Assembly (NCBI RefSeq): GCF_017745275.1
Contig: NZ_JAGHZS010000010.1
Coordinates: 62,001-126,000 of the forward strand
From: Chitinophaga sp.
Lineage (GTDB): Bacteria > Bacteroidota > Bacteroidia > Chitinophagales > Chitinophagaceae
DNA: 64,000 bases
Direction: 5' to 3'
Shown: positions 35,599-45,106 of the stretch, piece by piece
Layout of the letters: the number at the start of each line of letters is the position of its first letter
Position numbering within the stretch: the stretch's first letter is position 1
Position numbers and translations under genes: made by a program
The notes under the pieces: model-generated
Seen by the model: the letters and a program-made list of their open reading frames with translations, nothing else
Database searches by the model: none
What the model was told of the DNA's origin: nothing

Positions 35599-37158
35599 CT
35601 ACTTCTTAATCACATACCAGTCGGTTCCATCTGTTTGTATAGTTACAAAGGTCCAGTCGTTGTAAATAATATAATTACTGGATCCGTCTATAGTACCGCC
35701 ACTGGTGGCTATGGTTACTTCTTTATCAATGCCGCCGCTACCAATTTTCTTGATGGTATAGATACGGCCTGCAATAGTACCAGGACTGGGCAACGTGATG
35801 GTAAGTGCGCCGCTGGTGGCATCTGCGAGGATGGTATTGTCGGCGGCGGTGGCAGTATAGCTACTGGTAACTTTGGTAAGATTGGTAGCTACGGAACCTA
35901 CTACCTGGAAGCTGGAATTAGCCTTGGTACCTTCGGCAACGCCTACTGCCAGTGAATCGCGGAAACTTTTGTAGCCGGCAAAAGTTTGACCGCTAAGGAG
36001 ATTGATCACGCCTCTTACTGTAGTGGAGGCATCAGGAACGTTGATCACTGTTTGTGTAGCAGAGCTGCTATCGATATTTATATCATTTACCGTACCAGCA
36101 CTCTTGCCGATGACCAGTGTTTTAAAGGCGTTGTCATTCAGCAACTTCTTTACAACTGTGCCATCTGTTCGCCTGATCAGCACATTGTTGCTGTCAGTGG
36201 GGGCGGCACTATTAATATTGGTCAGTATTACGTTGCCATCAATAGTGGCATTTTGCACAACATGTACATTGTTCTGGAATGTTTTATTACCACCAAAGGT
36301 CTGGTCGCCTGCTGAAACGCCACCGGGATTAGTGGCATCGGCTGCGTGCAGTGTCAGTGTTCCATTATTCACACTAATACCATTGGGGTCTGGTGCAGTA
36401 GCAAATAAAGTATGCAGTATCTGGAACCTGGCGGATGAGTCAAAACGTAGCCAGTCGTTGTAAGACAGTAAACCGCGGGAAGTAACACCAGTACCACTTT
36501 GCGTAGGGATGTTGAGCGTATGTACACCATTGGTGGAAGTAATGGAGAAGTCTTTTGCGGCGGTGCTGTCAATCGCAAATGTTTGTACAGAATCCCTTAA
36601 CCCATTTAATGATACAATGGCGTTATTGAAGGCAGAAGCGGCCATGGTACGTTGCAGGAGAGTACCTGTGGCAGGATCTATCACCACTACCTGTACCTGG
36701 TTAGTACCATCAGGGATAGTACCCGCTGCTACTTTAATATTTCCATTGGCGGATAAACGCATTCTTTCTGCATTACCTGTTTTGAATACCAACGCCTGCT
36801 GGTCAGTGGTTCCCAGGAAATTCTTAGTGGAGTCCAAACCGGCATTACCAATGGTATTCCAGTTACCATTATTTGCCACACTGTCTACAGACATTTTCTG
36901 CCACAAGCCATTCTTCCTGATGAAGAGGCTGGAGGAATCCGTCACATAAATGATCATCCCGTCCGGAGCGGTATTGAGGGGGGCAGCAGTAAGGTTGGCG
37001 CCTGGTATCCTCGGCAGTAAAAGCCCCTGGCGGGTGCTTTCCAGTTCCAGTATGGAGGATTTGTTGATCTGGCTGGGATTAGAACCTACTTTTAACTGCG
37101 CAAACGCTGTGGCGTTGCTTAATAAGAACAAGATCACCGTAAAAATTCTACACTTCAT
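35599..37158 (-). CDS. Secreted repeat protein, paralogue of the downstream gene
   Basis: About 519 residues. ATG 37158 gives a signal peptide (MKCRIFTVILFLLSNATAFAQ region). The mature start LKVGSNPSQINKSSILELES aligns with the downstream gene product. The middle contains segments such as GNWNTIGNAGLDSTKNF and FGGNKTFQNNVHV, and the C-terminus has GRIYTIKKIGSGGIDKEVTI and ends DWYVIKK, typical of Bacteroidota surface or fibre-like proteins. The 39-bp gap to the downstream gene indicates an operon of three. The frame could extend to 37233 but then lacks a clean signal peptide. Confidence 0.82.
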   Translation of the reverse strand: MKCRIFTVILFLLSNATAFAQLKVGSNPSQINKSSILELESTRQGLLLPRIPGANLTAAPLNTAPDGMIIYVTDSSSLFIRKNGLWQKMSVDSVANNGNWNTIGNAGLDSTKNFLGTTDQQALVFKTGNAERMRLSANGNIKVAAGTIPDGTNQVQVVVIDPATGTLLQRTMAASAFNNAIVSLNGLRDSVQTFAIDSTAAKDFSITSTNGVHTLNIPTQSGTGVTSRGLLSYNDWLRFDSSARFQILHTLFATAPDPNGISVNNGTLTLHAADATNPGGVSAGDQTFGGNKTFQNNVHVVQNATIDGNVILTNINSAAPTDSNNVLIRRTDGTVVKKLLNDNAFKTLVIGKSAGTVNDINIDSSSATQTVINVPDASTTVRGVINLLSGQTFAGYKSFRDSLAVGVAEGTKANSSFQVVGSVATNLTKVTSSYTATAADNTILADATSGALTITLPSPGTIAGRIYTIKKIGSGGIDKEVTIATSGGTIDGSSNYIIYNDWTFVTIQTDGTDWYVIKK

Positions 37159-37195
37159 GACTGTTGTTTTGATAGGTAATTGATAAAATGATTGA

Positions 37196-37375
37196 GAAGC
37201 GCAAACAGCTGTTACCTGGACGCCTGAAGGCATCCTGTCATTGAATCGAATAACTATTAATTCAGTAAATCGCCAACTTATTGGTCATGCAACCATGCTG
37301 GAAAGCAAATATGATGTGTGTTTTGTACTGGAAAAGGAAGGATTACTTATTGCCGTGGACAATGAAGGAGCATAG
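37196..37375 (+). pseudogene. Possible gene remnant
   Basis: An open stretch of ~59 codons without an early ATG, ending MLESKYDVCFVLEKEGLLIA, VDNEGA and TAG. An internal ATG lies at 37295. Its composition looks protein-like, but I recognise no family. It could be a fragment left by rearrangement. The remaining 37376-37850 stretch is AT-rich with no gene I trust. Confidence 0.25.
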
Positions 37376-37850
37376 CATCATCTGTTGATGCATAATTACG
37401 GAGTCAATGTGCTGCGGTTAATAGGTAATACAACCTGATTCTAAACTGGATTTTACATGAATAAGATGGAGAGATGCATATCCTTCAGGACATATGACAT
37501 ATGTGCCGGTTACGAGGTGATACAACCCGCCATTAGGATGCTCTCACAAGAGGTGGTTAAAATATGCGATAAGAATGTTCCAACTATCAAAAGGTATGGA
37601 GGAGTAGTTCAAGTATTCGGTTTGTTACTCTCTATCAACGTTGCCAGCAAACGTAAAACAGAGATACTAATTGTGTATTCCTCTTAATTAAAGATAAAAT
37701 AGGTTTTTTATGTGAAGAAAATATTTTGGCCAATTATTAAAAGAAAACAGGGAAAGTTCTTATTTCCCGGTTTAACGTAAAATGGATTCAGCGCCAAAGG
37801 GCATAAAGTGTATATTTTACTTTATTGGATGGGGGCTTAGCTCCCTGGAC

Positions 37851-37895
37851 TATAAACGAAAATGGCAGGAGCGCCTCCTGCCATTTTCGTTTATA
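37851..37895 (-). terminator. Perfect 21-bp hairpin after dnaE
   Basis: TATAAACGAAAATGGCAGGAG and its exact complement separated by CGC. It is 18 bp beyond the dnaE stop on the minus strand. The stem is unusually long for an intrinsic terminator and its ends supply the A/U tracts. Confidence 0.88.
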
Positions 37896-37913
37896 CTTGT
37901 GCATTACCAATAC

Positions 37914-40900
37914 TTATTTATTGATTAGCTCTATATACACATCGATGTCGGGTTGCTTATGCAGAAAAACCGCCAGCTCGTCATTCATCTCAATATTCCT
38001 GTTAAAAGTATGCAATTTGGCCTGGGTTTGATTATCGCGGTCTGTCAGGTGTACATGCAGGGTACTATTGCCCGGAAAGCGGTTTACATTGTCTACCAGG
38101 AAGTCTACGGTTTCCCGCTTGATGAACTTCGGCATGGTATTCAGAAAAATCTGTTTGGTATGTGTTTTCTTCACTTCCTGCAGCAATTGTATACCATTTA
38201 CCTTAAACTCATATTCGTTATCGTTGAAACGTTTGGATTTGAAGCCCCCATTGATAAAGAGGCATAATCCCGGTTTCAGGTATGGCGCAAAGCGGATGAA
38301 ATCTTCACTCCACAAAGCAAATTCAAATTTACCGGTATAATCTTCAATCGTCATAACCCCAAACTGCCGGTTGTTGCGGGAAATTCTTTCCTGTGCGCTG
38401 GTAATATATACGGCCAACCGGAAGTTACGCTCTCTTGCACGTCCGCCGGTGCCGCCGGGTTGTGCAATCTCAGTCTGGTATTCTACCAGCTCCTGCACCG
38501 AATTCATATGATAATGCTTCATTTCAAAGCGATAATCATCCAGCGGATGCCCGGAGATGTAGATACCGGTAATATCTTTCTCGTTGTTCAGTTTCATGAT
38601 CAGCGGCCACGGATCACAGTTTGGAATTTTTGGGGGCTCTACATCCGGGAGGTCATCTGCGCCGAAGAGGCTACCGATATTGGAGGAGCCCGCGCTTACC
38701 TGCTGACCAAACTTTACGATTTTATCCAGGCCGTTGAGCTGCTCGCCTTCCGGCTTGTGGAAGTATTGTGCACGGTGTAATTCAGGGAAGCTGTCGAAAG
38801 CACCGGACATCACCAGGGCTTCCAATGATTTCTTGTTGACAGCACGCTGATTCACGCGTTTAATGAAGTCAAATATATTCTTGAAAGGACCGTCTTTTTT
38901 ACGCTCTTCCAGCAGGTTTTCAATGGCTGCTTCACCTACGCCTTTCAATCCTCCCAGTCCGAAGCGTACCTGGCCCTGTTTATTCACCGCAAAACCTTTG
39001 AAAGATTCATTCACATCCGGCGGCAATACGTCGATGCCCATACGTTTGGACTCTTCCATGAAGAAGGTGATCTTTTCAATGTTGCTGGCGCAGTTCAGTA
39101 CCGAAGCCATATACTCAGAAGGGTAGTGGGCTTTCAGGTAGGCTGTCTGGTAAGCCACAAAGGCATAACAGGTAGAGTGGGACTTATTGAACGCATAAGA
39201 TGCGAACGCTTCCCAGTCGGTCCATACTTTGTCGCATATTTTAGGATCATGGCCATTTTTGGCGCAGCCTTCCATGAATTGCGCCTTCATCTTATTCAGA
39301 ACCGCGATCTGCTTTTTACCCATGGCTTTACGGAGTACGTCCGCATCACCTTTGGAGAAGTTCGCCAGTTTCTGACTCAGCAACATCACCTGCTCCTGGT
39401 ATACCGTGATACCGTAGGTATCGTTCAGGTATTCCTCCATTTCGGCGATATCGTATTGTACCGGCTCCAGTCCGTGCTTACGACGGATAAAGGAAGGGAT
39501 GTACTCCAGTGGTCCCGGACGGTACAAGGCGTTCATCGCAATGAGATCGTCGAATCTATCCGGTTTCAGCTCGCGCAGGTATTTCTGCATCCCGGGCGAC
39601 TCGAACTGGAACGTTGCGTTGGTTTCTCCTTTTTGATAGAGGTCGTATGTTTTGGCGTCATCCAGTGGAATATTGTCTATTTCAATGGTGATGCCATGGT
39701 TTTGACGGATGAGTTCCAGCGCACCTTTGATGATGGTAAGGGTTTTCAAACCCAAAAAGTCCATCTTGATAACGCCGGCTGACTCGATGATGCTTCCTTC
39801 GAATTGGGTAACGAGGAGGTCAGAGTCTTTGGCAGTAGAAACGGGAATGAGGTCGTAGAGGTCCTGCGGGGCGATGATGATACCAGCCGCGTGGATACCG
39901 GTATTACGTACGGAACCTTCCAATACGCAGGCTTCGCGGAGTACTTCTCCCTGCAGGTCGTTGCCGGTGATCAGTTCCCGTAGCTTTTTCACGTTTTCAA
40001 TATCTTCCCCGGCGAGACCTTCTTTATCAGCGAGGCTCTTTTCTCCTTCCAGCGGGGCATTGAAGATACGGTCCAGTTGGATGCCGGGCTTGTCTGGTAC
40101 CAATTTGGCCAGCCCGTTGGATTCTACCAGTGGCAGGTCCATTACGCGGGCAACGTCTTTGATACTCATTTTAGCGGCCATGGTACCGTAGGTGATGATT
40201 TGCGCCACCTGGTTACGGCCATATTTCTGTACTACGTAGTCGATTACTTTCTGGCGGCCCTCATCATCGAAGTCCGTATCAATATCGGGCATGCTCTTAC
40301 GTTCCGGGTTGAGGAAACGCTCAAACAGCAGGTTGTATTTAATGGGGTCTATATTGGTGATACCAATACAGTAGGCCACTGCAGAACCGGCTGCGGAACC
40401 ACGGCCCGGACCAATGAATACGCCCAGTTCACGACCTGCTTTGATGAAGTCGGCCACGATGAGAAAGTAACCGGCAAAACCCATGTTTTCGATTACGCCT
40501 AATTCAAAGTTGATACGTTCTTCAATATCGGCGGTCATTTCCAGGTAACGGCTGCGGGCGCCTTCATAGGTGATGTGCCGCAGGTACTGGTCCTGGGTAA
40601 TAAATTCTTTTGGAATAGGGAAGTTGGGCAGCAGGATATCTCTTTTTAAATCCAGCAGCTGTACTTTATCTACAATTTCGTTGGTATTGTCAATGGCCTG
40701 CGGAAGATCATGAAACAATTTGCTCATTTCTTCCGTCGTCTTAAAATAAAACTGGTCGTTATAAAACGCGAAGCGGCCTTTTTTAGGGCCAGCGCTGTCG
40801 TCGTCAGAAAAATCTTTGTTGGTAGGGGTGCTTTTCTTTTCGCCGGTGTTGATGCAGAGCAGGATGTCGTGTGCATTGGCATCGGCCTGATCTACATAGT

Positions 40901-41558
40901 GGGAATCGTTGGAAGCGATTACTTTTACATTGTATTTCTCTGCAAAGCGCAACAGTACGGCGTTTACCTGGTCCTGTTCCGGAATACCGTGGCGTTGCAG
41001 CTCTACATAAAAATCATCTCCAAAAATATCCAGCCACCAGCGGAACTCTTTTTCACCGGCTTCTTCGCCATGGCGAAGAATAATCCTGGGAACAGAAGCA
41101 CCTAGGCAGCAGGTAGTAGCGATGAGTCCTTTGTGGTATTGCAGTACCAGCTCTTTATCGATACGGGGATATTTACCATATAGCCCTTCCATATATCCCA
41201 GCGAACAAAGTTTGATCAGGTTGCGATAACCTTCATCATCTTTTGCCAGTAATACCTGGTGATAACGTACATCTTTTTCTTCTCTTGTAAAGGCGCGTTT
41301 ATGACGGTTTTCTACCACATAAAATTCACAGCCTACAATTGGTTTAACTTTTAATCTTTTATCTTTCGGATCGCCCGGGTTGAGTTTATTATTATATGCC
41401 TCTGCCACAAACTGAAAAGCGCCAAACATGTTACCATGGTCTGTAATGGCCAGGGCAGGCTGATTGGAAGCCATGGCTTTTTTATACAGTGATTTGATAT
41501 CGGCGGCACCATCCAGTAAGGAGAATTGGGTATGAACGTGTAAATGGGAGAAATTCAT
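37914..41558 (-). CDS. dnaE: DNA polymerase III alpha subunit
   Basis: A 1214-residue replicative polymerase subunit. An N-terminal PHP domain starts FSHLHVHTQFSLLDGAADI. The palm has PGRGSAAGSAVAYC near residue 383 and the catalytic acidic motif MPDIDTDFDDEGRQ near 423. A helix-hairpin-helix/tau-binding region and an OB domain are at the C-terminus (GVMTIEDYTGKFEFALWSED). The protein ends IDVYIELINK, the tail also found in two scars beside the thioredoxin genes. Length is typical for DnaE1. Confidence 0.97.
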   Translation of the reverse strand: MNFSHLHVHTQFSLLDGAADIKSLYKKAMASNQPALAITDHGNMFGAFQFVAEAYNNKLNPGDPKDKRLKVKPIVGCEFYVVENRHKRAFTREEKDVRYHQVLLAKDDEGYRNLIKLCSLGYMEGLYGKYPRIDKELVLQYHKGLIATTCCLGASVPRIILRHGEEAGEKEFRWWLDIFGDDFYVELQRHGIPEQDQVNAVLLRFAEKYNVKVIASNDSHYVDQADANAHDILLCINTGEKKSTPTNKDFSDDDSAGPKKGRFAFYNDQFYFKTTEEMSKLFHDLPQAIDNTNEIVDKVQLLDLKRDILLPNFPIPKEFITQDQYLRHITYEGARSRYLEMTADIEERINFELGVIENMGFAGYFLIVADFIKAGRELGVFIGPGRGSAAGSAVAYCIGITNIDPIKYNLLFERFLNPERKSMPDIDTDFDDEGRQKVIDYVVQKYGRNQVAQIITYGTMAAKMSIKDVARVMDLPLVESNGLAKLVPDKPGIQLDRIFNAPLEGEKSLADKEGLAGEDIENVKKLRELITGNDLQGEVLREACVLEGSVRNTGIHAAGIIIAPQDLYDLIPVSTAKDSDLLVTQFEGSIIESAGVIKMDFLGLKTLTIIKGALELIRQNHGITIEIDNIPLDDAKTYDLYQKGETNATFQFESPGMQKYLRELKPDRFDDLIAMNALYRPGPLEYIPSFIRRKHGLEPVQYDIAEMEEYLNDTYGITVYQEQVMLLSQKLANFSKGDADVLRKAMGKKQIAVLNKMKAQFMEGCAKNGHDPKICDKVWTDWEAFASYAFNKSHSTCYAFVAYQTAYLKAHYPSEYMASVLNCASNIEKITFFMEESKRMGIDVLPPDVNESFKGFAVNKQGQVRFGLGGLKGVGEAAIENLLEERKKDGPFKNIFDFIKRVNQRAVNKKSLEALVMSGAFDSFPELHRAQYFHKPEGEQLNGLDKIVKFGQQVSAGSSNIGSLFGADDLPDVEPPKIPNCDPWPLIMKLNNEKDITGIYISGHPLDDYRFEMKHYHMNSVQELVEYQTEIAQPGGTGGRARERNFRLAVYITSAQERISRNNRQFGVMTIEDYTGKFEFALWSEDFIRFAPYLKPGLCLFINGGFKSKRFNDNEYEFKVNGIQLLQEVKKTHTKQIFLNTMPKFIKRETVDFLVDNVNRFPGNSTLHVHLTDRDNQTQAKLHTFNRNIEMNDELAVFLHKQPDIDVYIELINK

Positions 41559-41582
41559 CAGCTAATCTATTTCGTCAAGCGA

Positions 41583-41640
41583 CAAAAGTACGGGAAAAAT
41601 GCAGAAAGCAGAACGTTAGAAATAAAAAGCCATTAGAAAG
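41583..41640 (-). promoter_or_regulatory. dnaE -7 box next to a degenerate heptad arm
   Basis: On the minus strand TACTTTTG (TAnnTTTG) lies at 41590-41583. The -33 region falls inside a degenerate heptad arm (GCAGAAA, GCAGAAC, GTTAGAA, ATAAAAA, GCCATTA on the plus strand) that has no opposing arm. Confidence 0.45.
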
Positions 41641-41692
41641 GGCTGAAAGTAAATATCTTACATTATTTTAGCGAAAATTTAGCCTGCCGATT

Positions 41693-42367
41693 ATGATCAG
41701 AGTAAAGGGACATTTATTTGTGAAGTTATCGATTTGTGCATTGTCACTTAGTTCCTGCGCTTCACTAAAGAAAAGTACGACCAGTAAGAAAACCACTACC
41801 ACACCAGCTACCAGCGGCAACAACAGACCGGTTGAATTTATAGATGGCATCGCCACAAACCGGCATCCCCGCAATAGTAACAGCTTTAACAATAAGGATA
41901 TCAGTATCAGTAAAAATATTACGAGGGGCAGCGCTAATCTTGAGAATGCACAGAGCTGGCAGTTTAAATATGCGCAGTTACTGGATGTTCCCGTGGAAGA
42001 CGTGTTAAACCAGAAGCTATATAGCTTTATTGAAGAATGGTGGGGAACTCCTTACCGGTTGGGTGGGAAAACCCGCGCTGGTATTGATTGTTCCGGATTC
42101 GTGAACACCCTGATGAATGCGGTGTTCCAGTCTGGCCTTTCCGGTAATTCTGCGGATTTGTATACGCAGATAAAGAGACTCAGTGTACGTGATTTACGTG
42201 AAGGCGACCTGGTATTTTTCCGGATTCATAAGAAGCGAATTTCCCATGTAGGGATCTATCTCGAGAACGATAAATTTGTACACGCATCTACCAGCGCAGG
42301 TGTGATCATCAGTGATCTGAATGAGCCTTACTGGAAGCGTTATTTTGCCGGTGGAGGAAGACTCTGA
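41693..42367 (+). CDS. NlpC/P60 lipoprotein endopeptidase
   Basis: A 224-residue lipoprotein. Lipobox LSSC near residue 22, a Thr/Lys/Ser-rich linker, then an NlpC/P60 domain from about 105: catalytic Cys in GIDCSGF near residue 131 and His in ISHVGIYL near 183. The family cleaves peptidoglycan stem peptides. It is followed 91 bp later by the glycan cluster on the same strand but probably has its own unit. Confidence 0.92.
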   Translation: MIRVKGHLFVKLSICALSLSSCASLKKSTTSKKTTTTPATSGNNRPVEFIDGIATNRHPRNSNSFNNKDISISKNITRGSANLENAQSWQFKYAQLLDVPVEDVLNQKLYSFIEEWWGTPYRLGGKTRAGIDCSGFVNTLMNAVFQSGLSGNSADLYTQIKRLSVRDLREGDLVFFRIHKKRISHVGIYLENDKFVHASTSAGVIISDLNEPYWKRYFAGGGRL

Positions 42368-42430
42368 ACCCGTTCTACACATTTGTTTTATTGTTAATTT
42401 TATCCGATTTTTACCGTTTTAACTTAACCA

Positions 42431-42445
42431 CCCCGCTTTGCGGGG
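42431..42445 (+). promoter_or_regulatory. Small GC hairpin before the glycan cluster
   Basis: CCCCG CTTTG CGGGG, ending 13 bp before the first glycosyltransferase start codon, after a T-rich stretch. It could be a leader hairpin or a weak terminator for the NlpC gene. Confidence 0.4.
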
Positions 42446-42458
42446 ACTTATTACATTT

Positions 42459-43397
42459 ATGGAATTCGCTCCCATCGTACTATTTGTTTATAACCGGCCG
42501 GATTTGACGCTCAATACTTTGCAGTGCCTGCGTAAAAACGAGGAAGCGAAAGAAAGCACCCTGTATGTGTACTGTGATGGCGCTAAAGCGGGCGCTTCAC
42601 CGGAACAGTTGCAGCTGATTAAACAGGTACGGGAAATAGTGCACAGCCAGCCATGGTGTGGGAAGGTAGTGGTTTTTGAAGCGGAGAAAAATAAAGGACT
42701 GGCTACTTCCGTGATTGATGGAGTAACAGAAGTGATCAGCAAGCATGGTAAAATAATTGTTTTGGAAGATGACCTCACGCTGTCGCCCTTCTTCCTGAAA
42801 TATATGAACGATGCACTGACCAAATACGCAGATGAAGAAAAGCTGATGGCAGTACATGGTTATCTGTATCCTTTTGAGATACCAGCCAGCTTTACCGACA
42901 GCACTTTCCTGGTACATGATCCGGGCAGTCTCGGATGGGGTACGTGGAGCCGTGCCTGGAGCAAGTTTGAGCCGGATACTGATAAGGTGATGATGCAGAT
43001 AAAAGCCAAAGGACTAAAACGGCCATTCGACTTCTGGGGAGCTTATCCTTTTTACAGGATGTTACGTCAGCATAAAAATGGTAAAGTCAGTTCCTGGGCC
43101 ATTCGCTGGAGAGGTACAGCCTATCTGCATGATATGCTGACCCTGTACCCGGTGAAATCATTGGTAAGACATGATGGTAATGTTGCCTCTGCCACACATC
43201 ACTATAAAGAGGAAGACTGGCTACATACGGAAGTGTATCAGTCGCCCGTTCCGGTTGATGATATCCCGGTAAGGAATAACCTGCCAATGGAAAAGTTGTT
43301 TGCGAAATTCCTGCGGGCTAAAGCAGGGATGACCGTCCAGGCAAAAATTAAAAACAGGCTTAAAAAATACTGGAAAAAAATAACCGGCCATGCTTAA
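42459..43397 (+). CDS. Glycosyltransferase (GT-A, family 2-like)
   Basis: A 312-residue soluble GT-A enzyme. PIVLFVYNRPDLTLNTLQCL opens the nucleotide-binding fold and KIIVLEDDLTLSPFFLKYMN carries the DxD-like metal motif (EDD). GSLGWGTWSRAW is typical of the sugar-transferase relatives. ATG 42459 is used; an in-frame ATG at 42438 would add seven residues across the hairpin. It opens a five-gene set (GT, methyltransferase, deacetylase, GT4, GT2) whose genes overlap or are closely spaced, so they likely make one surface glycan. Confidence 0.85.
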   Translation: MEFAPIVLFVYNRPDLTLNTLQCLRKNEEAKESTLYVYCDGAKAGASPEQLQLIKQVREIVHSQPWCGKVVVFEAEKNKGLATSVIDGVTEVISKHGKIIVLEDDLTLSPFFLKYMNDALTKYADEEKLMAVHGYLYPFEIPASFTDSTFLVHDPGSLGWGTWSRAWSKFEPDTDKVMMQIKAKGLKRPFDFWGAYPFYRMLRQHKNGKVSSWAIRWRGTAYLHDMLTLYPVKSLVRHDGNVASATHHYKEEDWLHTEVYQSPVPVDDIPVRNNLPMEKLFAKFLRAKAGMTVQAKIKNRLKKYWKKITGHA

Positions 43398-44082
43398 AAT
43401 CATTCGGAATGTTATCAGAAAAATGAAGCGGGAGGTCATTTCACCGGTATCCTGGGATAATTTAAGAAAGCTGCAACCTGTGTCGCCTGCTTTTGGGTGG
43501 AGCAGGGGCACTCCGGTAGACCGGCATTATATTGCGGCCTTTCTCGATGCACATCGGGCCGATATCCACGGTCATGTACTGGAAATTGCAGAAAGCAGTT
43601 ATTCCAAACAATATGGTTCACAGGTAAGCAGTTTTGAAGTATTGCATGTGCAGGACGGGGCCAATGTTACTATTGTAGGTGATCTGACAAATATGGCTTC
43701 GTTACCTGCGGATAAAATTGATTGCTTCATTTGTACGCAGACCTTTAACTTCATTTATGATTTCAAAACAGCCATTGCCGGCGCTCATCACCTGTTGAAA
43801 CCAGGAGGCGTACTGCTGGCCACTTTAGCGGGAGCTACGCAGATATCTGCATACGATCAGCAGCGCTGGGGTGATTATTGGCGTTTTACCGTACAATCGG
43901 CAGAAAAAGTATTTGGTGAAGTTTTTGGGAAAGATAATATCGAGGTCATTTCATATGGAAATGTACTCACCTGTACGGCTATTCTGCAAGGCATTTCCGC
44001 CGAAGAATTATTACCGGAAGAGCTGAATTACCAGGATCCGGTATACCCGATTATTATTGCAGTAAGGGCAAAGAAAGCCTGA
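43390..44082 (+). CDS. Class I SAM-dependent methyltransferase
   Basis: A 230-residue methyltransferase type 11-like protein: GHVLEIAESSY (motif I position), DLTNMASLPADKIDCFICTQ and HHLLKPGGVLLATLAG (post-motif III). It overlaps the preceding glycosyltransferase by 8 bp. I infer methylation of a glycan or its precursor; target unknown. Confidence 0.85.
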   Translation: MLKIIRNVIRKMKREVISPVSWDNLRKLQPVSPAFGWSRGTPVDRHYIAAFLDAHRADIHGHVLEIAESSYSKQYGSQVSSFEVLHVQDGANVTIVGDLTNMASLPADKIDCFICTQTFNFIYDFKTAIAGAHHLLKPGGVLLATLAGATQISAYDQQRWGDYWRFTVQSAEKVFGEVFGKDNIEVISYGNVLTCTAILQGISAEELLPEELNYQDPVYPIIIAVRAKKA

Positions 44083-44104
44083 TACGATTATAAAGTACTA
44101 TCTG

Positions 44105-45103
44105 ATGGGAAACGTGAGTCAAAAAGTATTTTCAGTGATGCACTATGTAGCGAACAAAGTGCAGCGGCCGGCGGTGATATTATTGTATCACCGGGTCACT
44201 ACCTTACAACAGGACCCACAGGAGCTGTCTGTTACGCCCGTCAACTTCAATGCACAGCTCACCCACCTGGCCTCCGATTACACCGTGTTGGACGCCGATC
44301 GGTTTTTATATCATGTGAAAAATAAAAAGGCATTCCCGGAAAGGTCCGTGTTCATTACATTTGACGATGGATACGCCGACAACTACCATGAAGCATTGCC
44401 GATACTGACGCAACGCGAGGTACCCGCCCTGTTTTATATCACTACTTCCAAACTGAATACCCCGTATGAATTGTGGTGGGATGACCTGGAACGTATCCTG
44501 CTCACCGACAGCAACCTGCCACCGGTTTTAAAGATCAATATCAACGGACGGATGTGGCAATATCCTACCAATACGCTCATGGCTATACGGGAAACCTATT
44601 ATGCCCTGCAGCAGGTATTACGTTTTTGCAAGCCGGATATGATTGATGCTGCAATGGCACAGTTATACGAATGGTCCGGCAAAGACGCTACCGGAAGGCC
44701 TTCTCACCGCCTCATGACCTGGGACGAGCTGAAAGGCATGAACAATGCCGCCTATGCTACCATTGGTTGCCATACCCACCGGCATCCGGCAGTAGGGATG
44801 TTAAGTTATGAAGAGCAACTGGCGGAAATAGGCAAGTCGAAAGAAATATTGGAAGGTACATTGGGCGCCCCCCAGGTACATTTCTCTTATCCTTTTGGCG
44901 GCCGTAAATTTTTAGGTTCCAAAAGATATTACAACGCAGATAGTATAAAAGCCTGTAAGGAACTGGGTTTACAACTGGTAACGGCCAATTACTACGGACA
45001 GGTGCATAGCTGGAGTAATCCATACGCATTGCCCCGTATCCTGGTACGCGACTGGCCCATCGATGTGTTTCGCAGGCATATGCAACAGTTCTTTAAATAC
45101 TAG
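44105..45103 (+). CDS. Polysaccharide deacetylase family protein
   Basis: A 332-residue protein of the carbohydrate esterase 4 (NodB) fold. ILLYHRVT near residue 25 and the metal motif FITFDDGYADN near 84-94 (Asp-Asp), with a later GCHTHRHP (His-His ligands) and SYPFGGRKF. Known members remove N- or O-acetyl groups from glycans. No signal peptide is seen, so it may act in the cytoplasm on a precursor. It is 22 bp after the methyltransferase and 3 bp before the next GT. Confidence 0.9.
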   Translation: MGNVSQKVFSVMHYVANKVQRPAVILLYHRVTTLQQDPQELSVTPVNFNAQLTHLASDYTVLDADRFLYHVKNKKAFPERSVFITFDDGYADNYHEALPILTQREVPALFYITTSKLNTPYELWWDDLERILLTDSNLPPVLKININGRMWQYPTNTLMAIRETYYALQQVLRFCKPDMIDAAMAQLYEWSGKDATGRPSHRLMTWDELKGMNNAAYATIGCHTHRHPAVGMLSYEEQLAEIGKSKEILEGTLGAPQVHFSYPFGGRKFLGSKRYYNADSIKACKELGLQLVTANYYGQVHSWSNPYALPRILVRDWPIDVFRRHMQQFFKY

Positions 45104-45106
45104 CGG

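Noticed and set aside
37457..37687. 76-residue plus-strand ORF between the secreted genes and dnaE
   Set aside because: No recognisable domain or clear ribosome-binding context; AT-rich region. It could be a remnant, but I cannot support it as a gene.
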